From: Strigamia acuminata
Lineage: Eukaryota > Arthropoda > Chilopoda > Geophilomorpha > Linotaeniidae
Length of the DNA: 64,000 nt
Direction: 5' to 3'
Assembly: GCA_949358305.1 (NCBI GenBank)
Contig: OX442321.1
Coordinates: 9,015,605 to 9,079,604 of the forward strand
Shown: one piece after another, positions 51,781 to 64,000 of the stretch
Layout: each line of letters begins with the position of its first letter
Numbering within the stretch: the first letter of the stretch is position 1
The notes under the pieces: generated by a model
Database searches by the model: none
Told to the model about the DNA's origin: nothing
What the model saw: only the letters and a program-made list of their open reading frames with translations
Program-made: the position numbers and the translations under genes

Positions 51781-54340
51781 AGTATGTCGACAATATCAAA
51801 AGAGGCATACAATTTGCACAGAGAAAAAAAAATAAAAAACAAAACATTGTTACATACATTAATTTCCTACTCGATAAATTCAAAACAAAACAATAACAAA
51901 AAATAAAAAACCTCATTAATGTAAATTACCTCCTCATAAACAATATTTGTCGCCCATTTTTTTTTTTTATTTCGCGAGGTAATTCTTATTCATTCAAACA
52001 ATATACAAGGAAAATATATTTAAATCCAATTTTCAAAGCCAATTCAATTTCAACTACACAAATATTCAAATGAGGCTCTCAATCTGATTGAAGAAACTGT
52101 ACAAACTTATACCCAAACCCGCCATTTTTATTCTTTTCCCGCCATTTCAAGCGTCCGCCTTGATTATCATTTTCTCCCCCTACCCGCTCCCAAGTGCATT
52201 AAGACCAACAAGTGGAAAGACAATTCCAACCTAATATGACAACTCTGTCAAAATTGACGGAGACAACTAAACAAATAAAAGAAGAAGAAAAAAAAATCTA
52301 AAAAATAAAAAAACACACATCGCTGCGAAAGACAGAGAAGAAAAAAAAGAAGAAAAAAAAAAAAGAGACGGAAAAAAAAACAAATAAACCCACAATTGAA
52401 TCCAATCGCAATGATCCATGTAGTGATCTCTTGTGACAAATTTCTATCAAATTATTTTACACCGAAACAAAATCCCTCGCCACCAAGGCACGAATCTTTT
52501 TCAACCTATTCTTTCTAAGTTAATCTTTTTCAACCGATTCGATCTCTAAGCGACTTTTTTTCTCTCTATTATTTTTTCCTCTGCAAATATTGATTTTTTT
52601 TACACACAAAATTAAATATTAGCTTGTTTGCAATTTAAAAAAAAATATGTAGATATATGTAAATATTTATTTTTAGGTTCTGTATTAAATACATCATTAA
52701 GTTCTATATTAGAATATGGACCGCAAGGGAAGTCATTAACGATCCACATATCGCTCAAGTGAAATGTCGTTTTTCTTGATTTAGAACTAATTTAAAACTA
52801 CATCATCACTTTAAAAAAAATTTGCATTTAATTTAAGCCTAATTTTAAACTACGCCATTACTTTCTTAAAAAATTTAGTGATTTAATTTAGGTCCTAATT
52901 TTAAACTCGCGTTTAATCTTCGAAGTTCCTAATAAATTACAATTAAAAAATTATAATTAAAAAAAAAATTTCATTTTATCTTTTCTTTTGGAATTTTGGT
53001 CTTTAACAAAACAACAGCAATTTTTATCCGTGTTGACGTGAAAAAAAAACTTTATATTGGCTCTCGGTGATCGTGAATGACCCAACGATGGTGATTTCCA
53101 ACTTTACCACAGGTCCAATATCCTCACACACAATCACAAATTGATTTCTCCATAACTATTCCAGTCCTCCCTTTACTACTACCTTTTATACAATTTCCAC
53201 CCACGTCAGAAACAACAACAAAAATAAACCTAAAAAAAATAAAATAAGATAAAAGAGATGCAATTTGAAGGAAAAAAGTCAATAAAAACCACACAAAACA
53301 ATGTGAACTTAGCCATTATCTTTGAAACATAAAACAAACAAACTAAACTCCGAGCTAAACTCGCATGTGTGCCCCCCTCGCCAAATTTTCGCTGCGCTGC
53401 AAAGCACAGTGTATTTTGAAAAGGAAAGAAAAGGACGAGTCGTGAGTCATGTAATTGAACAGATTGATCGAGAGACGGCGCAACAAGTGAGGGAAGAAGG
53501 CAATGTAAGCCGATAGATAATCGATAATGAAAAACCCCCTATACTTATCTTTTTTTCTTGCCTGTAATTTATTGGATAAAAGAAAAAGATGGGGAAAAGA
53601 TAATGTATCATTCCCGAAATAAATTACTCACATTTCACTTTCAATTTGAATTTATTTGTTTTTTTTTCTATTCCCATCAACTTATTTCCCCTTTTATTTT
53701 AAACAAAAAACTAAAAAAAAAACTAAAAAAAAAAAATTTATTTCTTTCAAATTCAATTGTAAACATTTAAAAAACATGTTCGAGTGCAATTTTAACATTT
53801 GACTTTCAATTTTTTTAAACCAATCGTTAACAAACTTTAAAAGCTCGTTCCATTGTAAAAAGAAACACTGTTGATAATGATGATGATCGTGTGGTCTGTT
53901 GCCATGGGTTACGGTCCCCCTTTTCCCCGCGAATAAGGAAGAGAGAGGAGCAACAGCAGCAGACAACAGCAGTTCATTTACATTCTAGTGACAGATGCTT
54001 TGTTTTGACTCCTATTCCTGCTCGTTTCCCACTGTCAAATGGGTTGGCCTCAACATCATGTTAAATGAACCCTCGCCATGTTGATGCGCGCACCCAACAC
54101 TTCTCTACCTCAACAACAATATCATCCAATTAATATGAATATGTAATTTAATTTTCTATTTACTTAAGACATTTTTTTTTTGCTTTTATTTTATTTTAAA
54201 TAAAGAAAATCCAAAGTAAATTCTAATCTTGATTGTGTAGAAGAGAGGAAAATTTCAGTCTGGAGCGTAAAAAGCAGAAACTGGCAGTAAGAGAATAGGG
54301 TGGAAGTGATGATTCTATGCCATCTGCTAAGAAACTGAAC

Positions 54341-54354
54341 ATCTCCATGGTAAC
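54341..54354. promoter_or_regulatory. RFX X-box
   Basis: ATCTCCATGGTAAC fits the consensus. Confidence 0.4.
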
Positions 54355-54756
54355 GACTCGATTATTCCTCAAGTTGCACGTAAGCAATTCTTTCGACTCT
54401 AAAGTTAAAAAAAAAAGAAAAAAATGGAGAGGAAGGAGGGAAGGGGAGCTGGCAGAAATCGCATTTTCGCCCCCTCTAGCATCTGATACCATTCTTGAAT
54501 TTTAAAGCCAATGGCAGCGGTCCAGTGTGGTCACTGCCTTGTTACTACACGAATTTGCAAGAGCAAACGCTCGTAGCATTCGAAAAAAAAATTTCCAAGT
54601 AACAAAAAAAAATTAAATAAAATAAATTTCCAAAAATGTATTTATTTTTTATATACATATAAAATTGCAAATACAAATTTCATCCATCAGCAAAATTAGT
54701 TTCGAGCGAAACGAAGCTGGAAAAAAGTTGCGAATAAAAATTCATTTAAAAAAAAA

Positions 54757-54800
54757 AGAAGAAGAAGAAGAAGAAGAAGAAGAAGAAGAAGAAGAAGAAA
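54757..54800. repeat. (GAA)n microsatellite
   Basis: About 14 GAA units on the plus strand. On the minus strand it reads TTC. Confidence 0.97.
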
Positions 54801-55055
54801 GAAAAAAATGATGTCAATTTTTTTTCTTCATCTTTTTCCCCCTGCCGTCACACGACTGTACAAATTTGAAGCGATGTTGGTTCATTTGCTACAAACATCC
54901 AAATTAAAAACTAATATGTTTGCACAAAATTCATTTCCCCACCGCCTCCTTCTACGCACTTCCTATTAGCAGAAATAATGACCTAATGGCACTGACAAAA
55001 ATAATTAACAATCAAACGAGGTAATTACAGACAGACACAAGAACGGATGCATCCC

Positions 55056-55069
55056 GTTGCCATGGCAAC
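55056..55069. promoter_or_regulatory. perfect palindromic RFX X-box
   Basis: GTTGCCATGGCAAC is a perfect 14-bp palindrome and an ideal two-sided RFX site. Confidence 0.6.
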
Positions 55070-55969
55070 CAGCTGCCGCAGTTTGTTTGTGAAGGAGGAT
55101 GCCACTAATTGATCCCCACCCCTTTACCCACTCCCCATAAACTCACCATCCAGTGTCACATTCGGACGAGTTGGCCCTTGATTAAAGTGCTCTTCCGTGT
55201 CCCCCACATTGGCAAAATGTTAACAACACATTTCGACTCCATTTTGTTGAAGTGCATATAGGATTTTCGACCTAATTCCAGTTTTGGTGCAAACCCTTTC
55301 GCTTGTTTCTTGACTTCTTTCGGCCTCACTTAGCAAATCCAACGACCCGTGTCAAGCTGCTGACGTCGGTCGGTCGTCAACGGGCGCACACGCACCCACC
55401 CGCACCCCCACACACAAAAAGACGGGATAGCAAAGGGGGAGCGGAGTGGGTGGGTCGGAAAAGGGCAAAGCCGGGTGGTGCAAGTCTCACGCCTCTTGTG
55501 TTCTCGCTTGGGTTTTACGAGGCAGGAGCTCTATTACTTCCATTTTGGAAGAAGAGTTTTACATTTGCCCCCGTCTCTCGACTCCCTCCACATCATCACA
55601 TTCTTGGTGGAGGATCAAGACGCAGGCCTCTCTTGTCTCAAAACAGGACTGGGGGGAGGAGGCCTACAATTCCTACAACGATGCCACCTGCCACTCTTCC
55701 CACCAAACAACACACGCCACTTACAAAACTTAAGCTTTAAATACAAGTTAAAATTGCTCCCGTATAAGAACCACAAACAAACCCCGCCAAAAAAAACACA
55801 CTTTACAACAACTTTACCATATAGATTTCTTATTATTATTATATCAACAAATAAACCAAACTCCTTTTCCTTTTCTTTTTCTTTTTCTCTGTCAAATTAA
55901 GAAGAGAGAAATGAAATAAAATAAAAGTTCACTTCTTTCCTAACTAACTTAAGGGTGTGTGATACAACA

Positions 55970-56290
55970 GATGACGACAGAAACGTAACTGCAGGTAGCA
56001 GCCATCAGCACGAGCAACAGATGGGGCCACCGAGACATCCCTTACCCCCCGTTCTAAAACGCCAGTTTATAGGGCGTGCGTCTGCGATCTCTCACACTTA
56101 GGACGGACACTTTACGGTCGCGGAGGGCACTCAACGCTTTCGCCTCCGCCCCCGCATCGCCTCATCAGGGGACCCCTCACCCAGACCAGCCTCGGGTCGA
56201 TCTTGCCATCAGCGCTCGCGACGCCCTCATCCTTTCGCCGTAACACGCCTGATTGGACACCTACCATCACCTGATCTAACCCCTTTGGCA
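55970..56290. promoter_or_regulatory. GC- and CpG-rich island, possible alternative promoter
   Basis: A high-complexity island in A/T-rich surroundings. On the minus strand it holds donor-like words GGGG|GTAAGG (about 56028) and CTGG|GTGAGG (about 56178). No coding potential recognised. Confidence 0.3.
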
Positions 56291-57687
56291 CCCGTAAAAA
56301 AAAGTTTACTGTCGTATTTCTGTTTGAAGGGAAATGCGCAAGGAAAAACCAGTTTTACAGAGTGATCTCGGCGAATTTGTTTGTCGTAAAGAAAATCATT
56401 CAAGTAAGAAGATAAAAAGGGGAAAAAACAAGTAAAAATAAAAGTTTAAAATGTTCTGCAATCAATAAACTGCACTCAACACTTTTATTATCCAATAATT
56501 TTCTCATTTTTCCTCTTTTCAATAAATACCGAGTCAATTTTAATTGTTATCCAATCGTTAAAATCGATAAAAAAGAAAGAAATCCAAAAAATAAAACAAT
56601 TTGGCTTTTGAATTCCAATCTCGAAATGTTCTATAGTTATCAAATAGTGACAAGAAAATAAATTTCTCAGGTGGATTGGGAACTAAGCTATTTTGAAAAA
56701 AAAAAATGAAACATTTATCCAGCAAACAAGATAGTGTAGTGAAAAGAAACTCCCAATGGCAAATTGCTGAGACAAGAGGGGAAAAAAATCACAAAATCGT
56801 TTTGGACTGATTTGGACTTGAGTCTCGGGCAGGAAGGAAGTGGAGAGAGGCAAAAGACAGATATGAAGAATACAAGCAGCTGACACGCGTGGCCATGAGC
56901 AATAATATCAACTGTGTTGTTAAAATTCCAACAAATTCTTTTTATTACAAACACAACTAACAATCTCCGCAAAAAAAAATAATAATAATTTTATTTTCAA
57001 AATGCAAATTAAATGAAAAATTATATTAAATTTTTTTATAAAAAAAAGTTTTTCTCTCTTTTTTTTTAAAAGCCTCGCACTTAATTTTATATTTTAATTT
57101 AAGCTTCATCATATTATTTAAACCACTTATGATGTTTGATTAAACAAAAAGCACCTTTACTCTATTAAAGTAAATCTCAATCTCTAGTCAAAGCAAACAG
57201 AACGATGTTTAGATAAAAGAAAAAAAAATCGTATAAATTTTCTTTGCAAAATTGTGAGTAAAGCCAAATTTCAATAGTTTCTAAATATTTAATATTCAAG
57301 ATTTAAGAATTCTCGCTTTCACGCTCTTTAATTAAACTCCGAATTTCTTAAAATTCGAGAATGAATCACCTGCAATGCGATCAGAAACTATAGTAAACTA
57401 GCTAATGTGCTCCCCTCGCATCCCATTTGGCCATTTCAAGCAGTGAGGTGTAAATTTCAAACCCATTTGTCCTCACAACTTAGGATCTCGTTACGACTGT
57501 AGAGATTTCACAAAAATTCATTACACTAACACGAAATAAGCCACTCAATTTGCGCCATTTTAAATGTTTTATTCAAAATTAAAAGTGTTAAATTTAATAA
57601 AAATTTACGAGATCCATTTAAATTTCACCCGACTGTGGGATTCAAATCTTAATGAATCGCCATTTCAGCATTTCTCCTTTTTCCCCA

Positions 57688-57731
57688 GAGAGAGACCGAG
57701 ACCGAGAGCGAGACCGCCGAGAGCGAGACCG
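57688..57731. repeat. GAGACCGA-type minisatellite
   Basis: Short imperfect array of GAGA(C/G)CGA units. Confidence 0.8.
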
Positions 57732-57903
57732 AAACCCAAGTGTCGTGTAACTCAGATTCCATATATTCAATTCTCATGCATCCACTTTAAAAGGAATCTC
57801 TTTGGTAGCCACATTGTAATATTCTAACAGATCTCTTGATCCCTTCTAAACTCCACTCTTTTGACCTTTCCACCAAACATCTCACCTTTTCCTGTTTGCA
57901 GGC

Positions 57904-57917
57904 GTTACTATGGCGAC
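57904..57917. promoter_or_regulatory. RFX X-box
   Basis: GTTACTATGGCGAC fits the consensus fully. Confidence 0.5.
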
Positions 57918-59408
57918 AACGCGTGCAAGGACCGACCAGACATGGTGGCATTGACAACGCAATCAAACCGCCTCCACGCTGGCTGGCGAGCAAGCAGGAG
58001 GCAGGCTGTGGGCAGACAGGCAGTCTACAGGGGGCCTCCAAACCCTGGCCAATCAGGAAGAGGCCGAAGTCAGGTCGATAACAGTGGACGCACCAAGTGT
58101 GAAAAAAAGGAAGAAAGGGAAAAATGAAAGATAGTCTCTGCTAGCAAGTTTTATGTTTTTCAAGCATGAATGCAACGATAAAAGCAGTGTTCCATCAATA
58201 TTCCCAAAGTATTTTGACCAACTGACCAGCAAAGACGTGACAAAAAAACTTGAAAAGATTTTTTTTCCCTTCTTTTTACTACACTTGGCGAAACTGATAT
58301 AAGAACTTATAAACAAGCAACCAACACATTCCCACACTGCATTGCGCAAACTTCTCCATCTGGTGACGAATTTGTCGCGCATACAAATAAGGAGGTAGCC
58401 ATAAAAACTTACAGCAAAGTCCAATTTATAGACGAGATTTTTACCGAGGAAAAAAGAATAAAAAAAAAAAAAAAAAAAAAGAAGAAGAAGAGGAGAAAAA
58501 AAAATAAGGATGAGGGAAAAAATTACCTCCAATTTAGCGAAAGCTTTCATCTCCTTTTAAAAACAAACTTGAGTGTAATTTCAATTTAATAAATTATTTT
58601 TTCTTTATTTAATTAGCAATTTGTATTTTCCCCTCTTCGTCCCATCCTCCGATTGCAAATTAAAGCTTAATCAAAGCCATTTTTTCGCCGACAACACATT
58701 TAAAGATATCCGTTATTTAAAATTCGCATTCGCATTTCGCTGAACCGTCCCTATAAATTCTGCTAGACTTCTTGCATTCTACACAAGCTTCTGGCAATGA
58801 CAGGTCAGCTTTTCTATGCAAACAAGGAGCCACAAACTTGACGTATAACACTAATAAGTCTGCATGAAAACAGGGGGATCTGTTTCCTGCCTCACTTACG
58901 TTTCGAATCCACAATGCGAATCAGGCTCAGTTCTCTCGCTCTTTTTCTTTCTCCATGATTTACGACGCAGGGCGCGCATGTCCGTCTGTCCGCCCACACA
59001 GCATCTTGACCCAGCCCCCAAGCCCAGATCAGCGTCGACCAGCTACTCCGCCTTCGAACGTGGCGCTGAATAATAAAAACGAGCCAGAGAAAATGCAACA
59101 CATGAAAAAAAATTAACCTCAAACTGGCGCATAACTGTATATACTCGATGTGTTGATTATGAGACACATCATCGGATGTAATTTGATGTCGTCGTAGAAA
59201 TCGCTTGACTATAACTAATGTGCAATTTACAATTTCAATGCCGACGTGCACACTAGCAAATTAAAGCATGGATCGTTTCACACGTGCGCACGTTTTGTCA
59301 ATTGTAAATAAACAAGATATACGGTAATAATGCTTTTCGTTTATGTATTGATGATTTGTCAAAAAGAAAATATGCTTCAATGTCACACTATTTTATTTAT
59401 TTTAAAAT

Positions 59409-59457
59409 AAATTTTAAATTTTAAATTTTAAAACTTAAATTTAAAATAAAATAAAAT
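59409..59457. repeat. self-complementary AAATTTT tandem repeat
   Basis: Several AAATTTT units that are near-palindromic, then AAAAT units. Low-complexity A/T DNA able to fold back. Confidence 0.85.
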
Positions 59458-62002
59458 GGTAATAAAAATGAAAATCTTGAAAAATTGCATTCATCATATA
59501 AAAATCTAAAGCCATCTCATTTATAAATCACCTTTAAGTTTTTTTTTGCTGAACCGCTTGCACCAGCTCTTGTCTTTCTGCACCAAGTGCAACCATCAAT
59601 ATCAAAAACCTTGACTTCCACGTGAGAAAGCGTCAAGAGCCAGTTCTCGTCGTGACTTGTCACGAAGAATGGCAACATGGCAAAACTATCAGTCCCGCGA
59701 GTGGGTAATCTGAAGAGATCTTTCGCTCTCTCTCACTCCCTCTCTTCGCCGAGTTAAGCAAGTGCCGAGACTCTACCGTCGTCCCACTGACTACGTCGCC
59801 ACATTGATCAATGTCAAAAACCACGACGACATCGTTGGCAAAAGGGAATTGCACCCTCCGCCTGTCCTACACGCCTCTTCATTTCTATCATCTCCTTAAC
59901 CTCCTCGTGTATGCGTCTGACTATGCTTGCACGTGTACAAACAAGTTTGACTCAGATAAAGATAAAGAGTTGAAAATTTATATCATCATTCTTTGCTGAT
60001 ACACGTGAGAATCTCGGCTTTATTTACTTTTCTCACAACGAGCAAATGTTTGCAACAACTCTACTACTAATATCTCAACCGCGTTAGGATAAATTTAGAC
60101 AGCAAGCCGATTTTTCAACGCGTCTAGACACTTCAACAAAATATTATCTAATTCTAAACGCTTTTAATGCCAATGTTCGACACTCTTGTTTATTTATTTT
60201 CTCATTCAATATTCCTATACGTTTATTTTCCTTTTTAAAGCTTCTATTGCCCTTGTCGCGTTTACTGCTTATAATTCAAAACAATCTCATTTATTGATTT
60301 TCATGAAACCTTACCCGAAAACAAACGGAAGTGATACAATTTCGGAAAAATCAAGAACAAAAGGGGAAGAAAAAAATTCCATACAGCTCTCCGCATTTCC
60401 AATGCGTTCAGCACGATTTTCATGTTGATTGCGTCAGCCATATTGCGTTTCTGACAGATCTAGATCCGAGTGCCAATTTTGTTCTCAATTACAGATTTCA
60501 TTGTTAATAAATTATAAGCAACAAAATGTATGCTTGACAACTTGATAAAGAAAGAGAAAATAAAACGAAGCACGACTTAAATAATTCAAAATCCAATTCA
60601 AAACGCAACAAAAATCATTCTCGCATTAAATTTCGTATAAAAACCACAAAATTGTTACAACATTGACTCAACCACACTAACTAATCAAGATAATAAGGCA
60701 ATTTACCTAATATTGACTTAGCTTCTTGATTCAGGCATCGCATCAAGTACGTCAGCCCTATATACTTAATTTCATTCAGGCGAGTAGAGACACTCTGGAT
60801 GAAGACAGAGGGGCCTCTTTCATTATTTCCAACGCAATTATCGTTGCAAGAGAGAAGGAGAGAGAGAGAGAGAGAAAGGAGGAAGGGGGATGAGGTAGAC
60901 AGGGATCTTGTCGCTAACACTAATTGATGAGAGAATCCATGGGTCCAAAAGGAAATCTTTCGCGGACTTCCAACTAGTTCATTTCTTCCCCCAGTGGACT
61001 GTTGCGAGAGAAATCTGCGCAAACATAAGAGTTGATTAAAATTACCTCTTATGAGTTATTTTTATTAATTAAAGAAGATAAAATCCACAACATCCATAAT
61101 GAAATTTACATACTTAACACGAACTCATTGAAAAACAATGCAATAAAAATATTTTTTTTCTTCCAAATTTCTTTTTCCTGCTTTAACTCACCTCCTAATT
61201 AATTCCACGCGCAATTTTTTATTTGTAAAACGCATTTTTTTTTGTAAAGGATGTTATCTTTAGTCTAAATTGAAGCACCCCTATACTAACAAGTAAAAGA
61301 AAAAATATGCCAGCATCAAGTTACTCAATCTTAACAAGTATCTCCGAGCATCGCATGAAAAATACATGAACTCGTGGCTCTAAGGATAAATCATCAGAAA
61401 GAAACGGGAGCTGTTTTCTTCTACTTCAAAACCAACTTTTTCCTTCATAAATCGTCTGTCGGGCAGGTTAACACGTATCAAGGGCGAAGTGAAGAAAGCG
61501 ACACACACAAAAAAAATACAAACCCATTACCAACCGAGTGATTCAAGAAAAGTCAAAACTTGTGATAATATTGCGCAACACAAGCATCGACCATCCGAGT
61601 CTGCATATCAAATTCGCTAAAGTAGAAACTTGACATACGGTACGTTTCAAGCACTCCCGAGTCCAGATCACCAAGTCAGACACCATAACCAGATTACCAC
61701 TGACACGTAACGTGCGCATCTATGCACTGAATGGATGAGATGAGAAATTCACTCCGTCGAATAAAGGTTAAGTCATCAAGACGATGGAAACCATACGAAA
61801 GGTGCAGCTGCAATTACATAATCATTTGCTACACACGAAATTCCCTTTTCTATATTCTATCGACAAGTTGGCCGTAACAATTACCCACGTCTCGACGGAA
61901 ATGACGTCCATGCATATGAAAATTAGTGGGTCGCATTATTGACTTTCCACGAGCGTAAGGCTGCAGGAAATTAAAATGGTCGTTTTGCAGTGGGAGTAGG
62001 TC

Positions 62003-62034
62003 AGATATCAATCTGCTGTAGCAGATTGATATCT
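62003..62034. repeat. perfect 15-bp inverted repeat with 2-nt centre
   Basis: AGATATCAATCTGCT (62003-62017), GT, then its exact reverse complement (62020-62034). Transcribed, it would form a 14-bp hairpin with a UGUA loop. Confidence 0.95.
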
Positions 62035-62385
62035 CCTCTTGTGCAGTGTGGTTGGGTTATGTGATTAGTTCGTCTGCCTGGTTTCTGCAGTTAATGCGTA
62101 ATGTGGAAGAATCTTCATTATCTTCCTATAAATCTGGCTTGTCAGAAATAACATTGTCTCAGTCAAGCGCGGCCTAACATATTGCACAAAGCGAACGGGA
62201 ACCAATAGCTAACAAACAACCATCAATTATTACGTTAAAAGTTACACTATAAAACCATAACTACACTTTAACTCTGTCCTTTCTATTTAACACCTCACCT
62301 TATATATGTATCGTTAAATAAAACAAATGTTTTTGTTCAGATATGTACCTCCGCTAATATCGTCGCATTAAAAATTCATTCTCAC

Positions 62386-62460
62386 CTTAAACCAAAAACA
62401 CGACTCGCGCTGCACCCACGAGATGAAAAAGGCGAGAAGATGAAAAACACAATGTTGCAT
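62386..62460 (-). other. possible distal exon donor
   Basis: Minus strand GGTTTAAG|GTGAGAATG, with a CpG-bearing flank upstream (about 62395-62430). Only the donor supports it; the exon extent is a guess. Confidence 0.15.
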
Positions 62461-63099
62461 GTACAACTCATCTCGTTGACCCCAACTATATTAGTGAAAA
62501 CACCATACATCTTGTAAAGAAGAATTTAGTGAATTAAAGTGTGCTGCGGTGATGAATGGCCTTAGCTTTAAAACAAGCAAAAAAAAGAAGAAAAAGAAAC
62601 AGAAAAAGAAAGAGAGAAGAAAAGAAATTTATTTTGAAGAAAGAAAAAATGTTCAGACTTCCAAAGCAGATAGAAAACAACGACTTAACTGCACCACATA
62701 TCATCGCAGTTGAATAAAAAAAATAAAACATACATATAATTATAAATTCAAATATCATGATTAAAAGAAAAGATTGAAGTTGGGAGAAATTTTTCCATTT
62801 TTTTCCATTTCTTTTCTTTTTTTTTTTTAAATAGGAAGATACAATTTCAGGTCACGTGATTCTCACAGAATTTAGTTCAATTCTTATCAAAGCAGACGCA
62901 ATTCAATTTCCTGAAAATGTCTAACATTTACGAATCATGTTCTTAAACTGACAGCTCAGAATATAAATTTCAATTATGACATTTCTTTTTCATCCCTTTT
63001 TTAACTCTCTCTCTCTCTCTCGCTCTCCTTCGCTCTTTTCACTCATCAAGATGATTACTCCAATTTAAACCGAGTTAATTAAAGCCAGAAACTTAATCT

Positions 63100-63480
63100 C
63101 GCAGCCAATACAAACTCTTTGATCACCAAGTTGAAAACTACCCCCGAGCCACGAGTAGAAAGTGGACGCGGAAGCCAATGAAGGCGCCATCAAGTCACGA
63201 GCCACGATCATCGTCCGTGAACAACATAGTCAATAACAAGGGTCGTTAACGGACACGAGGACGAGTCATCGGTGGTTGCACTACCAGCCAAAGGCCCACA
63301 CTACAGGAAATGAAAGACGCCCAAGACCACTGATGACCCCAACTACGCCCACATCAAGAACGCAAGGCGCGGCCAGGGGGTCGGGCGCGTCATCCGCGCA
63401 AACAGCCTGCTAATTACGCGTTAGTTACATTAAAAGGGAGTACATGCGCAAAGGGGTGAGGCGAGCGAAAGAGAGACGCA
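63100..63480. other. GC-richer, CpG-bearing island
   Basis: Distinct composition from its flanks, with many CpGs (GGTCGGGCGCGTCATCCGCG near 63380). No open frame of note and no decisive splice or TATA signal. Possibly regulatory. Confidence 0.3.
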
Positions 63481-63528
63481 AAGAAGCAAAATGGCAAATT
63501 GGAATAGGGTCGGGCATCACTTGCAGTG

Positions 63529-63546
63529 GCAATGGCAATGGCAATA
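63529..63546. repeat. GGCAAT tandem triplication
   Basis: Three GGCAAT units in a row; on the opposite strand this contains ATTGCC words. Confidence 0.85.
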
Positions 63547-64000
63547 AATCCAACTAACGCACGCACAACAAAAAATACATTTCTCAAAATTAAACAACTT
63601 TAACTTTTTCTTTTGTTTCAGAACAAAACCCAAACAACTGCACAAACTTTTCTTCATAATCTATTCAAATTAAAAGCGCACTTTTTTCCTTCTTCTTCAT
63701 TTTTTTAGGGGAGAAAATGTTTATTGCAGCAATTGATAGATGCATTTCTTAAATCCTTGCGGTGTGCCAAAAAGCGGTTGCAAACACTTGCCATTAATTT
63801 AGATACCCATCTTGTGTGCGTGAATAGCATTTACAAAACAAAAGTAAACCCAACATTCAAACTCTCAGTTATGAAGGCGAACTTGACAAAATCCCTTTCT
63901 CGTCCGCTATGCCAAAAGAAAATAACATGCTATTCTAACCTAACCTATCCTAAACGTGGCAATAAACTCTTATCTGAGAAAATGTCAACCAAAGCATACA

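Larger units (their letters stand above)
48541..64000. other. region upstream of the candidate mbl promoter; no gene recognised
   Basis: Mostly A/T-rich. GC-richer islands at about 55040-55100, 55300-56290, 57690-58120, 58950-59070, 61640-62100 and 63100-63480 carry X-boxes, CpGs and donor-like words. No coding exon, tRNA or transposon protein found. It may be intergenic, or hold still more distal mbl promoters outside or inside the window. Confidence 0.6.

Noticed and set aside
55303-55740. 145-codon plus-strand open frame overlapping a second frame of similar length
   Set aside because: Two plus-strand frames are open over the same DNA, the usual sign of GC-rich non-coding sequence; neither resembles a protein family.
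58053-58550. 165-codon minus-strand open frame starting MKAFAKLE
   Set aside because: Most of it is a Phe/Leu run encoded by poly(A)/GAA sequence. The GAG|GTAATT after MKAFAKLE is only a weak donor, and no partner exon was found.
61186-61192. Minus-strand GAG|GTGAGT donor
   Set aside because: A perfect donor but surrounded by A/T-rich simple sequence with no promoter-like features; such words are expected by chance in 64 kb.

Overview
The window looks like nuclear DNA from an invertebrate animal, most likely an arthropod. It is A+T-rich and full of homopolymer runs and simple repeats. Coding sequence is under 2 % of the window, and the four coding pieces found are split by GT-AG introns of about 2 to 18 kb. 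Species cannot be named from the sequence. The protein matches fly-type Muscleblind more closely than vertebrate MBNL: the second zinc finger has C-X7-C-X6-C-X3-H spacing with a Pro-Pro insert, and the linker ends in an R-T-D-R-L-E motif just before finger 3.

The only protein-coding gene I can support is a muscleblind (mbl/MBNL) orthologue on the minus strand, so it reads from high to low coordinates. Four phase-0 coding exons join cleanly: 24652-24473 (start codon, finger 1, first cysteine of finger 2), 6748-6587 (rest of finger 2), 3188-3006 (linker) and 1067-816 (fingers 3 and 4). Reading to the stop at 816-818 gives 258 residues. An in-frame donor inside the last exon (exon end at 840) suggests that the main transcript continues past position 1, leaving the stop as a read-through C-terminus.

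Upstream, exon 24652 has a good acceptor at 24956-24958 and about 300 nt of 5' UTR with a run of YGCY motifs, the sequence Muscleblind proteins bind. The best candidate for a non-coding first exon ends at a near-perfect donor (48226-48231) inside a CpG-rich island at about 47780-48540, which implies a first intron of about 23 kb. Another donor with a GC-richer upstream flank, at 25493-25498, may mark an alternative 5' exon.

The rest, about 62 kb, has no gene I can support: no tRNA, no rRNA, no transposon ORF and no second protein family. It alternates A/T-rich simple sequence with short GC-richer islands. These islands carry recurring motifs: near-palindromic RFX X-boxes, full CREs (TGACGTCA), many CACGTG boxes, a Grainyhead-type cluster at 36336-36567, a CCAAT/CRE/TATA arrangement at 39533-39590 and an NRF1/Ewg-like site at 21428. 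My reading is that the window is the 5' half of a long, heavily regulated mbl locus. No new enzymatic or defence system is visible. The items most worth checking are the alternative C-terminus, the distal promoter, the X-box set and the self-binding motif cluster.
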